This document shows, in pieces, positions 42,565 to 51,059 of a stretch of 64,000 nucleotides of DNA. Source of the DNA: Paenibacillus brevis (lineage in GTDB: Bacteria > Bacillota > Bacilli > Paenibacillales > Paenibacillaceae); the NCBI RefSeq assembly GCF_018919145.1, contig NZ_JAHLQJ010000007.1:124001-188000 (forward strand), given 5' to 3'. Made by a program: the position numbers and the translations under genes. Under the pieces are notes generated by a model. It was not told where the DNA came from, did not search any database, and worked only from the letters and a program-made list of their open reading frames with translations. Within the stretch, counting starts at the first letter, position 1. Each line of letters starts with the position of its first letter.

Positions 42565-42876
42565 TTACAGCGCCCCCATTCTTTTCAGGTAAGCATAGCA
42601 ATCCGCATGCCCTTGCCAATATAACGCCATGCGTTCCATACGTACCGTTTCATCCAGCGTCTTTTGAACCTCCAACCATGCTTGATAGTCCTGATCGCTT
42701 GGAAAAACACCGGCATCTCCATCTAATACACCCTTAATAAATGGATGCTGCACTTGAATCGCCACTCTCCGCCGAACCCACATCATATAAGCTTCTTCAT
42801 GGCGCAAACGCCGGGTGATTTCATCTTCCAAATCATCAAAGCTCTGCCCCAGCCGCTGCCAGCATTCCTTTTCCAT
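42565..42876 (-). CDS. Small hypothetical protein of the element
   Basis: 103 residues from ATG 42876, with GGGGAGG eight bases upstream. MEKECWQRLGQSFDDLEDEITRRLRHEEAYMMWVRRRVAIQVQ...VFPSDQDYQAWLEVQKTLDETVRMERMALYWQGHADCYAYLKRMG. Amphipathic helices, no membrane segment, no recognised motif. Part of the operon between the giant helicase gene and the Toprim gene. Confidence 0.6.
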   Translation of the reverse strand: MEKECWQRLGQSFDDLEDEITRRLRHEEAYMMWVRRRVAIQVQHPFIKGVLDGDAGVFPSDQDYQAWLEVQKTLDETVRMERMALYWQGHADCYAYLKRMGAL

Positions 42877-42945
42877 GCGCACTCCCTCCCCTAACCCAAC
42901 ATACCTGATTCGGGCGGAGCGCGCGAACGTGCCATTTAAGCGGGC

Positions 42946-42961
42946 AATGGATTAATCCATT
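42946..42961. promoter_or_regulatory. 16-base perfect palindrome
   Basis: AATGGATTAATCCATT lies in the short gap between the giant helicase gene stop and the next gene. It could be an operator for an element regulator or the core of a weak hairpin. Confidence 0.4.
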
Positions 42962-43004
42962 AAGAAAGCTTCGCGCCTCGTGTAATCTTGCTATGTCTGC
43001 TCTG

Positions 43005-46000
43005 TTAGCGCTCCTGTCGGTTCATTTTCCTCCTCCCACTCTGCTCCGGTTCCTCGTCAGCCACGATTGTCTCTATGGGCTCGTTCTCTGGCTTATCCAT
43101 ATTCAGCAGTACATTCAGCTCCGCCAACCGTGCCGTCTTCTCCTGCAACTCCTGCTCCTGCTTAAAGGGCGCTGCAATCTCAGCCTTCGCCGTTTCCATC
43201 TGTTTAAGAAGCGTGGCCATTTGATCGTGGCAGTAAGCAAGCTTCTCCGGCAGCGCAATAAGCACATTGTTCAGACGAGTCAAATTGCCGCTGGCGTCGG
43301 CTCCAAGTGAAACGCTATGCCCCAATGCGCCGCGCAGAGTTGCTTTATATTCCTTGTTGAAGCTGTCAAATGAAAGCCACAGCGAAAAGCCTTGGTAATG
43401 GCCGACCTCCTGCGGATCGGGTGAAGTCATTCCCTTGCAGGCTTCCAGCAGCGCAGCACCTGCCGATGCGCGTTCATTATACGCAAAGTCCTTGATCGTC
43501 ATTCCGGCAAAGGGCACTTCATCGCCGTCTATTTTTCCTGCATCCTGATGCTCATACATAGCCACATCCTGCATATACCCCACAATTCGTTCCTCCGTGG
43601 ACTTGATTTGCTGCGGCAGCAGCTTGAGCAGCCGATCCTCCAACGCATAACGCTGACTCAGATGATTACCCTTGAGCAGCTTGAGCTTGGACACCTGAAT
43701 GTCCAAATCCATCTTCTCTTTGATATACGGATTACCTGTCGCCAGCGCCTTGACTTCGGCATAGGAGAGCGCCGCTTCATCGATGTCTTCCGCAGAGCGA
43801 ACCGGCGACTTGCTCGTCATAATTTGCGAGATAAAGCGCTGTTTGTTTTCAAGCGTCTGATACAGGTATGCATCGAAGGTGTTTTCCGTCACATATCGGT
43901 AGATATAGGCTTCACTATTTTGGTTGCCTTGACGAATCACCCGACCCAAACGCTGCTCCAAATCTCGCGGGCGCCACGGGCAGTCAAGGTCATGAATGGC
44001 CACCAGCTTCGTTTGCACATTCGTACCGGCTCCCATTTTGAACGTCGATCCCAGCAAAACGCGAACCTGACCCGTCCGTACCTTGCCAAAGAGCTCCTTC
44101 TTCTGCGTATCCGTATTAGCGTCGTGAATGTAGGCGATCTCCGTCGCCGGGACATCTTTCTCCAGCAATTTGCGCTTGATCTCATCATAGACATTAAACG
44201 TTCCATCCGTCTTCGGGGTGGACAAATCGCAAAAGACCAGTTGCGTGAGCCGCTGCTGCTGCCCCTCCTGCCAATGCCGGTAAATGTTATTTGCGCAGGC
44301 GCTAATCTTACTGCCCTCGTCATCCGGCAGTAGTGGATTAGCCAGCCGCTGATCGAGCGCCAGCTTGCGCCCGTCATTCGTAATGAGCAGCATATTGTCC
44401 TCGTGCGGCTCAACCGCCTTGGCCCGTACCTGCTCCGCACGGCGGGCAAGATCGGCAACCATATCGCGCTGAAACTCACTCGGTGGGACAGCCACATTAT
44501 GAAAATGCGCCTTCGGGACCGGGAGCTGGAGCATATCTGCAGTCTGGATGTCGGCCACTTCCTTGAACATGCTCATCAGCTCAGGCAAGTTATAAAAGCG
44601 TGCAAAGCGCGTTTTCGCCTGATAGCCTGTTCCTGCCGGAGCCAGTTCAATTGCCGTGACGGTTTCGCCAAACGTGGATGCCCAGGAATCAAAATGCTGC
44701 AACCCATGCTTTTTCAGGCTCTCGTATTGCAAATAACGCTGCATCGTATACAATTCCGTATTGGAGTTAGAGATCGGCGTTCCCGTTGCAAAGATGATGC
44801 CACGCCCACCGGTCAGCTCGTCCAGATAGCGACACTTCATGAACATGTCCGATGACTTCTGTGCTTCGGTTTGCGACAGCCCGGCAACATTGCGCATTTT
44901 CGTGTATAGGAACAGGTTCTTGTACGAATCCGCCTCGTCCACGAACAGCCGATCCACGCCTAATTCCTCAAACGTCACCACATCGTCCTTACGGCTTGTG
45001 TCGTTCAACTTCTCCAGCTTGACCTGCAACGTCTTCTTCGTCTTCTCCATTTGCTTGATCGCATATCGCTCGCCCTTGGCTTCCTTTAATTCCCGAATGC
45101 CGCTGGTGATCTCGTAGATCTGCTCCTCCAGTTGCTGCCGTTGTCGCTCCATGGAAATTGGAATCTTCTCAAATTGCGAATGACCGATAACGATTGCATC
45201 GTAGTCTCCAGTGGCAATGCGGGCACAAAACGTTTTGCGGTTTTTCGTCTCAAAATCCTTTTTTGTTGTCACCAACACATTGGCGGAAGGGTAAAGCTGC
45301 AAAAACTCCGCCGCCCACTGCTCAATCAAATGGTTCGGGACAACGAACATGCTCTTGTTGCACAAGCCCAAATGCTTACTCTCCATTGCAGCGGCGGTCA
45401 TCGCGAACGTTTTGCCCGCGCCGACGCAATGGGCAAATAGTGTATTGCCGCCATAGAGTCCACGGGCAACCGCATTCACCTGATGCTGCCGAAGCCGAAT
45501 TTCCGGATTCATCCCGGTAAAGCGAATATGGCTACCGTCGTACTCTCGCGGACGAATCGAATTGAACCGGTCATTGTAGAGGCGTGTCAGCCGTTCGCGA
45601 CGCTGCGGATCTCGCCACAGCCATTCGCCAAACGCCTCCTTCATTAGCTCCTGCTTTTGCTGGGCAATCGCTGTGTCCTTTCGGTTCAGCACCCGTTTTT
45701 CCACGCCGTTTTCTATTACCGTATCAAAAATGCGTACATCCCGCAGGTTGAGCGTATCCTCCAGAATTTTGTAGCCGTTGATTCGTTCGGTTCCATAGGT
45801 GACGTTAGCCTTGATGTTGTTGCTACGATCGTCGTTTTTGCCCCGTACGTTCCATGCCGCTGTATAATCGGAATAGAACACCTGAATGGTAGGCCGGAAC
45901 ATCGGAGGCGTATCCAGAAGCTCGAACATAAAATCGCGAATGACCTCGGAAGGCAGCCAGGTCGCCCCCAGCCGGACATCGATCTCGGATGCGGTCAAAT

Positions 46001-49000
46001 CAGGCGGCTGAACCGCTGCCAGCGCGATTACGTTTTCGGCATATCGTTCAGGGTCATGGGCTGCGAATGACATGGCGACACGCAGCTTGTCACGGACATG
46101 TCCGGATAAATAAGCGTCCGCCGTCTCATAGATCGGCTCCCCCCACTCATCCATTTGCTCGGGATTGGGAAAGATGACACCGCGCAAGTCCTGCACCAGC
46201 TTATTCACAGGAATTCCGCTCAACTCGCTCATATAGACCAAATCTACCCGAGCCTTGACACCGATGGATACCGCCAATGCTTCGGAGGGGGTATCCACTC
46301 GCTCTACCAGCGACCGCTGCCGAATGGTACGTTTCGTAAACATGTCTGCCTTGCGCAGCATGCGCCCTTCATCGTCAAGGATTTCCAGCGAGCAGAGCAG
46401 GAAGTAGGCGCTGTCGTCTGAAAAGGCGAGACTGTTGGCGCGGCTATTGATCAGCCCATACTGTGCCGCAAAGCGATCATACTGCACCGTCAGCTTGCGC
46501 TGCTGCTCGCGAATGGCTTCCTCACTGTAATCCTCGGTCTGATATTCAATCAGGTCGCGCACCGTGTCGCGCAGTTGAATTAGCCCCTTGATGCGTCCCG
46601 TTGCTGTAGCAGAGGCTTCGACCGGATGCATTTGGCTGTTTTGTCGGAAATAGACCTTTCCTTCCACCAGTGCAAAGCTGAAATTGCGCACATTCGGATC
46701 GGCAGGCAAGGAGGCCTCCGCTTCCTCCGGCTGCTCCTCGCGTTCCCCCTCTACCCATTCGGCGTGAATGTTGGCCAGCGCCTCCCGCAGTAGCTCATCA
46801 AGCGGCGCATCCGGGTATGGCCGGCACGTCGTTTCCTCGCGATTGCCATACATTTTGTCATCAAACGCCATTATGCCTAGCACCATATCTGGCAGGGCGG
46901 CAAAGTAGGCGTTTATCGGCACACCCTCCGGCGTCTCATCCAGCGCAAGCCACGGCTCGCTTTGCTCATTAACCGTCACCATGCGATTTCGTTTTTGCAA
47001 AAAGAGAATGTCTGCAGTCACTTCCGTTCCGGCATTCGCCAGAAAAGCGTTGCTCGGCAGGCGCACCGCCCCAAGCAAAGCCGCCCGTTCCGCAATATAC
47101 CGGCGCACCGCCGGATTTTGCTTGTCCATCGTACCCTTGGAGGTAATGAAGGCGATGATCCCACCCGGCCGCACCTTGTCGAGCGTCTTGGCAAAAAAGT
47201 AATCGTGGATCAGCAGCTTGTGCTTGTCGTATTTTTTATCTGCCACACCGTAGCCGCCAAACGGCACATTGCCTACCGCCAGGTCAAAGAAGCTGTCCGG
47301 TAGATTCGTCCGCTCATATCCGCTGATCGCAATCGATGCCTGCGGATACAACTGCTTTGCGATACGTCCGGTCAAGCTGTCCAATTCCACGCCAAACAGC
47401 CGCGAATCCTGAAACGATTCCGGCACCAGACCAAAAAAATGACCAATCCCGCAGGAAGGCTCCAATATATTGCCACGCCGAAATCCCATTTGCTCCAGGC
47501 ACTCGTACATTGCCTGAATCACGATAGGAGATGTATAGTGGGCGTTCAACGTTGAAGCGCGGGCAGACGTAAACTCTTCCGGGGTTAGCAATGCTTGCAG
47601 CTCGGCATATTCCGCAGCCCATTGGCTGTTGGCATCATCGAAGGCCTGCGGAATGCCGCCCCAGCCGACATAGTGCGCCAGCACCGCTTGCTCCTCCGCA
47701 TTCGCTTGGCGCTGCTCCTCCTCCAACTGCAGGAGCAACCGGATCGCTTCCACGTTGCGGCGGAACTTTGTTTTTGCGCCGCCATGTCCCAACGCAACAT
47801 CCACAATACGGTAATTGCTTGCAGGTTGGCTTGGGCGAGAGATGGCCTCGGAAGCAGGCGTAATTAGACTTTCGTTCAATTCACTCTTTGATGGTACAGC
47901 TTGTGCTGGCAGCTCTCTTGCAAGCTCCGGCTCCTCCGCCTGCTCATCCGTATCCTCGCTCTCCCACAACACAGCTTCAGCCTCGGAGACCGGTTCATCA
48001 GTCATCAAATGATCGTTCAGCGGGTTGTCGCGCAGCATGTGCTCCAACTCGCTGCGGCTCATTTCCTTTGAAAACAATGGAAACTGCTTATCCTGCAACC
48101 ATACCTTTTGTGGTTCCAACTGAGCGATTTCATATTCATCCGCTCCGATAAAGACCGAGTTGCCTTCGGCATACGCAAAGCGTAGGTTCTTCCGGTCGCG
48201 CGGCGGGGCATCTGGCGGTGGAGGCAAGGTTGGCCCCATAATCATGGAGCGCTGTTCTCGCATCTCGGCCTCGCGCTGCCTTCGCTGTTCCTCTTGTTGC
48301 TCGGCGTAGGCAGGCAGTTGCTCCGCCTCACGGCGGTTCAAATAGCGACCAGCCGCCAGCAGCTCACCGATTCGCTTTTGCACCTTTATCCAGGGCAGCA
48401 CCAGTTTGTCTTCCTGAGCTACTCGGAACCCACGCTCTAACGCAATGCCCTTACTATCGTGATGTTCATGAATATTCGTACCGATCAAGACCGGGACGCG
48501 ACCACCCGTCCCATATTCCCTTTTCAGAAACTCGGCATTGTCCTGCGCCGACAGCGATTGCTGAAAATGAAGGGTAATCCGCAGCTTGCCATTTTCAAAG
48601 CCGCTACCGTTTTGCAGCACGGCATCGATGACCGCCTGTGGCCAGATAAAAGTGGACGCTTGAGCCTCCGCCGCGTCCTCCAGCCACATCGTCTGTTGCG
48701 CAGCAGGCAACTGCAGCGACTGATCCCATTCCTTCAGCAGCAGCATACTGTGAATATGATCGGCAATGACGCCCCAATCGTAGAAGCCTTGCGCCATCCG
48801 GCTGTCTGATCTGCCCGTCCAGATATGCAGTACATTTTGATACGGCTCCACACCAAGCCAGGTATCCGGCTCCAGTTCCAGCTCCGTTATCCCTTGCGGA
48901 AACAGGCTTCTCACATAAAGTGCATGTTCACGAGCATCATCGCTGCTTTCAAAAAAAGCTGCGACCTCCGCCATGCTCTCCATGAGCGGCGTAGTTCGCA

Positions 49001-50261
49001 GCATATCGTTGATCTGATCACTGTCATGAAAAAACGGAAGACGATTGTCCTCCGTTCTTCGGTCATGCCATTTTAGCGGTACACCAGATCCGTCAGGATC
49101 AGTTCCTCCGCCTGTTGCTTCAGATTGTTCAAGTGGCCCGTCCAGCCCAGCGGATCGGTCGCCTTGTCCGGTGTCGGGTGCTGTTCCAGCAAACCTTTCA
49201 TCGTTTGCTTGATCTGCTCCTTCGCCGTCCGGTCGATCTCCGCCAGATGTATGTGCAGTTTCTCCGAGAGCATCAGGTGGGCGTAGGTGCCCTTGCGCTC
49301 GGTTTTCAGAAATTTCTTGCGTAGCATCCCGTATTTCCCGATGCTCATGGACTCCGGCTGTGCCAGATCCGGCAGCAGATAATCCCCATTCTGTGTGTAG
49401 GTCAGCTCCATGCTCCATCATCCCTTCGCGTGAATTAGCTTCATTGTGCAGCAACGGCTCTGACCTTGCAACGGTGCGGATGGTATCCTGAGACTGACTA
49501 CGCAGGTTGTCTCGGCGCTGTGCCCGAACGGTGGACTCTATCTCCCGCAGAATCGTTTCTGCCACATCGCTGATCGCCGCGCCCAAATGCGAAAGGACCG
49601 GCAGGGTATTAAAATACCCGACACCAGACAAGTCCTCCATACTGATGTAAGAAGACGGCTCCTGTCCGCAGCGAACCATCGCCATGTAAGCCACGGCATG
49701 CTGCGCGGCTTCCCGGAACAGCAGCTCCACATGTGATACATACAGTTCTTCGAGCAGGCTGTTATCTCGTTCGGCCAGGAGCATCCGCACGTAATCAGTG
49801 CTATGATCCTCCATAGCGTTCCGCGCCGCTGTGAGCAGGGAGCCAGGAAGCTCCATACCCGGCTCCTGTTCGTATCCAAAGGCGTTCTCCAGCGTTTCAA
49901 GGACAGCCTCCGTATCCGAATCATCCATTCGCCAAAGCGGCACGGCTTGAGACTGGCGGCTTTGCGTGTCCGACACGTCAAACACATGGCGTAGCCCCAG
50001 GCTGCTGCCCCGATCCTCAATCAGCGCAATGCCCTTCGCGCCGCGCCTGACCCAGCGGTTCAGCTTTTGGTTCCAGACCTCAATCGGGGCACAGGCGGTG
50101 GCATCGGGACGCTGCGCGTAGATCAGCAATTGATCCTGAAACGGATACTTGTAGTTCCATGCGGCGGTGCGCAAAAACTCGGCCCATTGTCCAGTATCGT
50201 TCACCAACGCCTGCGAGGTACGTGCAGACACCTCGACCATGCGCTGCAGCTTGGCGGTCAT
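43005..50261 (-). CDS. Giant N6-methyltransferase / SNF2-type helicase (DarB/LtrC-like)
   Basis: 2418 residues from ATG 50261 (AAGGAGGTG). The N-terminus (about 1-110) is ArdC-like (QWAEFLRTAAWNYKYPFQDQLLIYAQRPDATACAPIEVWNQ). In the middle is an adenine methyltransferase: SAM loop ILEPSCGIGHFFG (about 930) and catalytic motif AVGNVPFGGYG (about 1000). The C-terminal helicase has Walker A HCVGAGKTFAMTAAA (about 1612), DEAD-like LFVDEADSYKN (about 1775) and arginine finger QRLGRVIRQGNQNSEAYIY (about 2105). Such proteins ride conjugative elements and phages and are thought to protect incoming DNA from restriction. Confidence 0.93.
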   Translation of the reverse strand: MTAKLQRMVEVSARTSQALVNDTGQWAEFLRTAAWNYKYPFQDQLLIYAQRPDATACAPIEVWNQKLNRWVRRGAKGIALIEDRGSSLGLRHVFDVSDTQSRQSQAVPLWRMDDSDTEAVLETLENAFGYEQEPGMELPGSLLTAARNAMEDHSTDYVRMLLAERDNSLLEELYVSHVELLFREAAQHAVAYMAMVRCGQEPSSYISMEDLSGVGYFNTLPVLSHLGAAISDVAETILREIESTVRAQRRDNLRSQSQDTIRTVARSEPLLHNEANSREGMMEHGADLHTEWGLSAAGSGTAGVHEHREIRDATQEISENRAQGHLRPPDALGETAHTSGGDRPDGEGADQANDERFAGTAPDTGQGDRSAGLDGPLEQSEATGGGTDPDGSGVPLKWHDRRTEDNRLPFFHDSDQINDMLRTTPLMESMAEVAAFFESSDDAREHALYVRSLFPQGITELELEPDTWLGVEPYQNVLHIWTGRSDSRMAQGFYDWGVIADHIHSMLLLKEWDQSLQLPAAQQTMWLEDAAEAQASTFIWPQAVIDAVLQNGSGFENGKLRITLHFQQSLSAQDNAEFLKREYGTGGRVPVLIGTNIHEHHDSKGIALERGFRVAQEDKLVLPWIKVQKRIGELLAAGRYLNRREAEQLPAYAEQQEEQRRQREAEMREQRSMIMGPTLPPPPDAPPRDRKNLRFAYAEGNSVFIGADEYEIAQLEPQKVWLQDKQFPLFSKEMSRSELEHMLRDNPLNDHLMTDEPVSEAEAVLWESEDTDEQAEEPELARELPAQAVPSKSELNESLITPASEAISRPSQPASNYRIVDVALGHGGAKTKFRRNVEAIRLLLQLEEEQRQANAEEQAVLAHYVGWGGIPQAFDDANSQWAAEYAELQALLTPEEFTSARASTLNAHYTSPIVIQAMYECLEQMGFRRGNILEPSCGIGHFFGLVPESFQDSRLFGVELDSLTGRIAKQLYPQASIAISGYERTNLPDSFFDLAVGNVPFGGYGVADKKYDKHKLLIHDYFFAKTLDKVRPGGIIAFITSKGTMDKQNPAVRRYIAERAALLGAVRLPSNAFLANAGTEVTADILFLQKRNRMVTVNEQSEPWLALDETPEGVPINAYFAALPDMVLGIMAFDDKMYGNREETTCRPYPDAPLDELLREALANIHAEWVEGEREEQPEEAEASLPADPNVRNFSFALVEGKVYFRQNSQMHPVEASATATGRIKGLIQLRDTVRDLIEYQTEDYSEEAIREQQRKLTVQYDRFAAQYGLINSRANSLAFSDDSAYFLLCSLEILDDEGRMLRKADMFTKRTIRQRSLVERVDTPSEALAVSIGVKARVDLVYMSELSGIPVNKLVQDLRGVIFPNPEQMDEWGEPIYETADAYLSGHVRDKLRVAMSFAAHDPERYAENVIALAAVQPPDLTASEIDVRLGATWLPSEVIRDFMFELLDTPPMFRPTIQVFYSDYTAAWNVRGKNDDRSNNIKANVTYGTERINGYKILEDTLNLRDVRIFDTVIENGVEKRVLNRKDTAIAQQKQELMKEAFGEWLWRDPQRRERLTRLYNDRFNSIRPREYDGSHIRFTGMNPEIRLRQHQVNAVARGLYGGNTLFAHCVGAGKTFAMTAAAMESKHLGLCNKSMFVVPNHLIEQWAAEFLQLYPSANVLVTTKKDFETKNRKTFCARIATGDYDAIVIGHSQFEKIPISMERQRQQLEEQIYEITSGIRELKEAKGERYAIKQMEKTKKTLQVKLEKLNDTSRKDDVVTFEELGVDRLFVDEADSYKNLFLYTKMRNVAGLSQTEAQKSSDMFMKCRYLDELTGGRGIIFATGTPISNSNTELYTMQRYLQYESLKKHGLQHFDSWASTFGETVTAIELAPAGTGYQAKTRFARFYNLPELMSMFKEVADIQTADMLQLPVPKAHFHNVAVPPSEFQRDMVADLARRAEQVRAKAVEPHEDNMLLITNDGRKLALDQRLANPLLPDDEGSKISACANNIYRHWQEGQQQRLTQLVFCDLSTPKTDGTFNVYDEIKRKLLEKDVPATEIAYIHDANTDTQKKELFGKVRTGQVRVLLGSTFKMGAGTNVQTKLVAIHDLDCPWRPRDLEQRLGRVIRQGNQNSEAYIYRYVTENTFDAYLYQTLENKQRFISQIMTSKSPVRSAEDIDEAALSYAEVKALATGNPYIKEKMDLDIQVSKLKLLKGNHLSQRYALEDRLLKLLPQQIKSTEERIVGYMQDVAMYEHQDAGKIDGDEVPFAGMTIKDFAYNERASAGAALLEACKGMTSPDPQEVGHYQGFSLWLSFDSFNKEYKATLRGALGHSVSLGADASGNLTRLNNVLIALPEKLAYCHDQMATLLKQMETAKAEIAAPFKQEQELQEKTARLAELNVLLNMDKPENEPIETIVADEEPEQSGRRKMNRQER

Positions 50262-50273
50262 GGGTACACCTCC

Positions 50274-50540
50274 TTACCGGATCGTAATTTTGTTGGTCAA
50301 TCGAATACCTTCCTCGGAATAGCGCGAGGTGAGCTGAATCAATCCGTTTTGCTCCAGTCGATGCAAATTGCGGCGGACAGCAGAGGTCGAAAGTCCGACC
50401 TCTGCCGCGAGACGCCGGGAAGACAGCCATATCGTGCCGCCTCTCCCGCCCGCGAAATCCAGCAGATAACTGTACAGCAGCTTAGCTGCCGGGGGAAGCG
50501 TAGCCTCCGCCAGCAGCCGGTAACGAGTTAGATCATTCAT
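50274..50540 (-). CDS. Winged-helix DNA-binding protein
   Basis: 88 residues from ATG 50540 (GGAGGACGCC). LLYSYLLDFAGGRGGTIWLSSRRLAAEVGLSTSAVRRNLHRLEQNGLIQLTSRYSEEGIRL is a helix-turn-helix with wing (recognition helix STSAVRRNLHRL), like replication-initiator or MarR-type domains on mobile elements. There is no other domain. Twelve bases upstream of the giant helicase gene, so it may control that operon. Confidence 0.8.
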   Translation of the reverse strand: MNDLTRYRLLAEATLPPAAKLLYSYLLDFAGGRGGTIWLSSRRLAAEVGLSTSAVRRNLHRLEQNGLIQLTSRYSEEGIRLTNKITIR

Positions 50541-50549
50541 GGCGTCCTC

Positions 50550-51035
50550 CTATCGCTGCGGCTCCGTCTTTTTCTTCTGCGCAGCAGGCGCGGAAGGAGC
50601 TTGCCGCTGCTGCTCGGCCACACGCTCCGGCCGGGCGTAGCAATACAAGTAAAAGTTGTAATCTCCGGCAAAGGGAAAACAGCGCAAATAGTAGCGATGC
50701 TCCTGCGTCTCCATGCGAAAGCCGTATACGTCCGTGCTCCGCGCCCCGGCAATGCGCGCCTCCGGGTGTTTGCTGCAAAAGCGAAGCATATGCTGACGGC
50801 TTTTCAGCACGTCCTGATCGCCTATTGCCTGAAAAACCTTGCCTAATTCGTCCTTGAATGCTGGCGTTTCAAAGGGGGAGTTCCGCGGAAACCAGGTCAC
50901 CCAAAACTCCTCGCCAGAGCGCCCGAAATCCCCGCGCAGATGGCCGATACAGGAGCTCCCCAACCCATTTTCAGCCGGACCCGAGTAAAAGTAATCCGCC
51001 TCCTCGGGAGCGGCGCTTTGCAGCTTCTCAAACAT
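50550..51035 (-). CDS. Hypothetical protein of the element
   Basis: 161 residues from ATG 51035, placed six bases after GGGAGGA; an ATG at 51041 would touch the ribosome site. The core (YFYSGPAENGLGSSCIGHLRGDFGRSGEEFWVTWFPRN...YGFRMETQEHRYYLRCFPFAGDYNFYLYCYA) looks like a compact alpha-beta domain that is common on Firmicute conjugative elements but has no known role. A basic, disordered tail follows. Confidence 0.6.
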   Translation of the reverse strand: MFEKLQSAAPEEADYFYSGPAENGLGSSCIGHLRGDFGRSGEEFWVTWFPRNSPFETPAFKDELGKVFQAIGDQDVLKSRQHMLRFCSKHPEARIAGARSTDVYGFRMETQEHRYYLRCFPFAGDYNFYLYCYARPERVAEQQRQAPSAPAAQKKKTEPQR

Positions 51036-51059
51036 GTTCATTCCTCCCGATTGGTGAAA

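Noticed and set aside
42431-42619. Minus-strand frame of 62 codons between two element genes
   Set aside because: The text (VTAEVTIYRADKSGADRLQAYLRLYQLVGELW) looks protein-like, but its start lies inside the 3' end of the previous gene with no ribosome site, and the end looks like random text. It could be a frameshifted remnant; too weak to call.
43548-44333. Plus-strand open frame of 261 codons
   Set aside because: It lies entirely opposite the giant helicase gene, whose conserved motifs fix the coding strand. The frame has no motif or ribosome site. Other long opposite-strand frames across 35000-63000 (for example 38458-39048 and 60463-61248) were dropped for the same reason.
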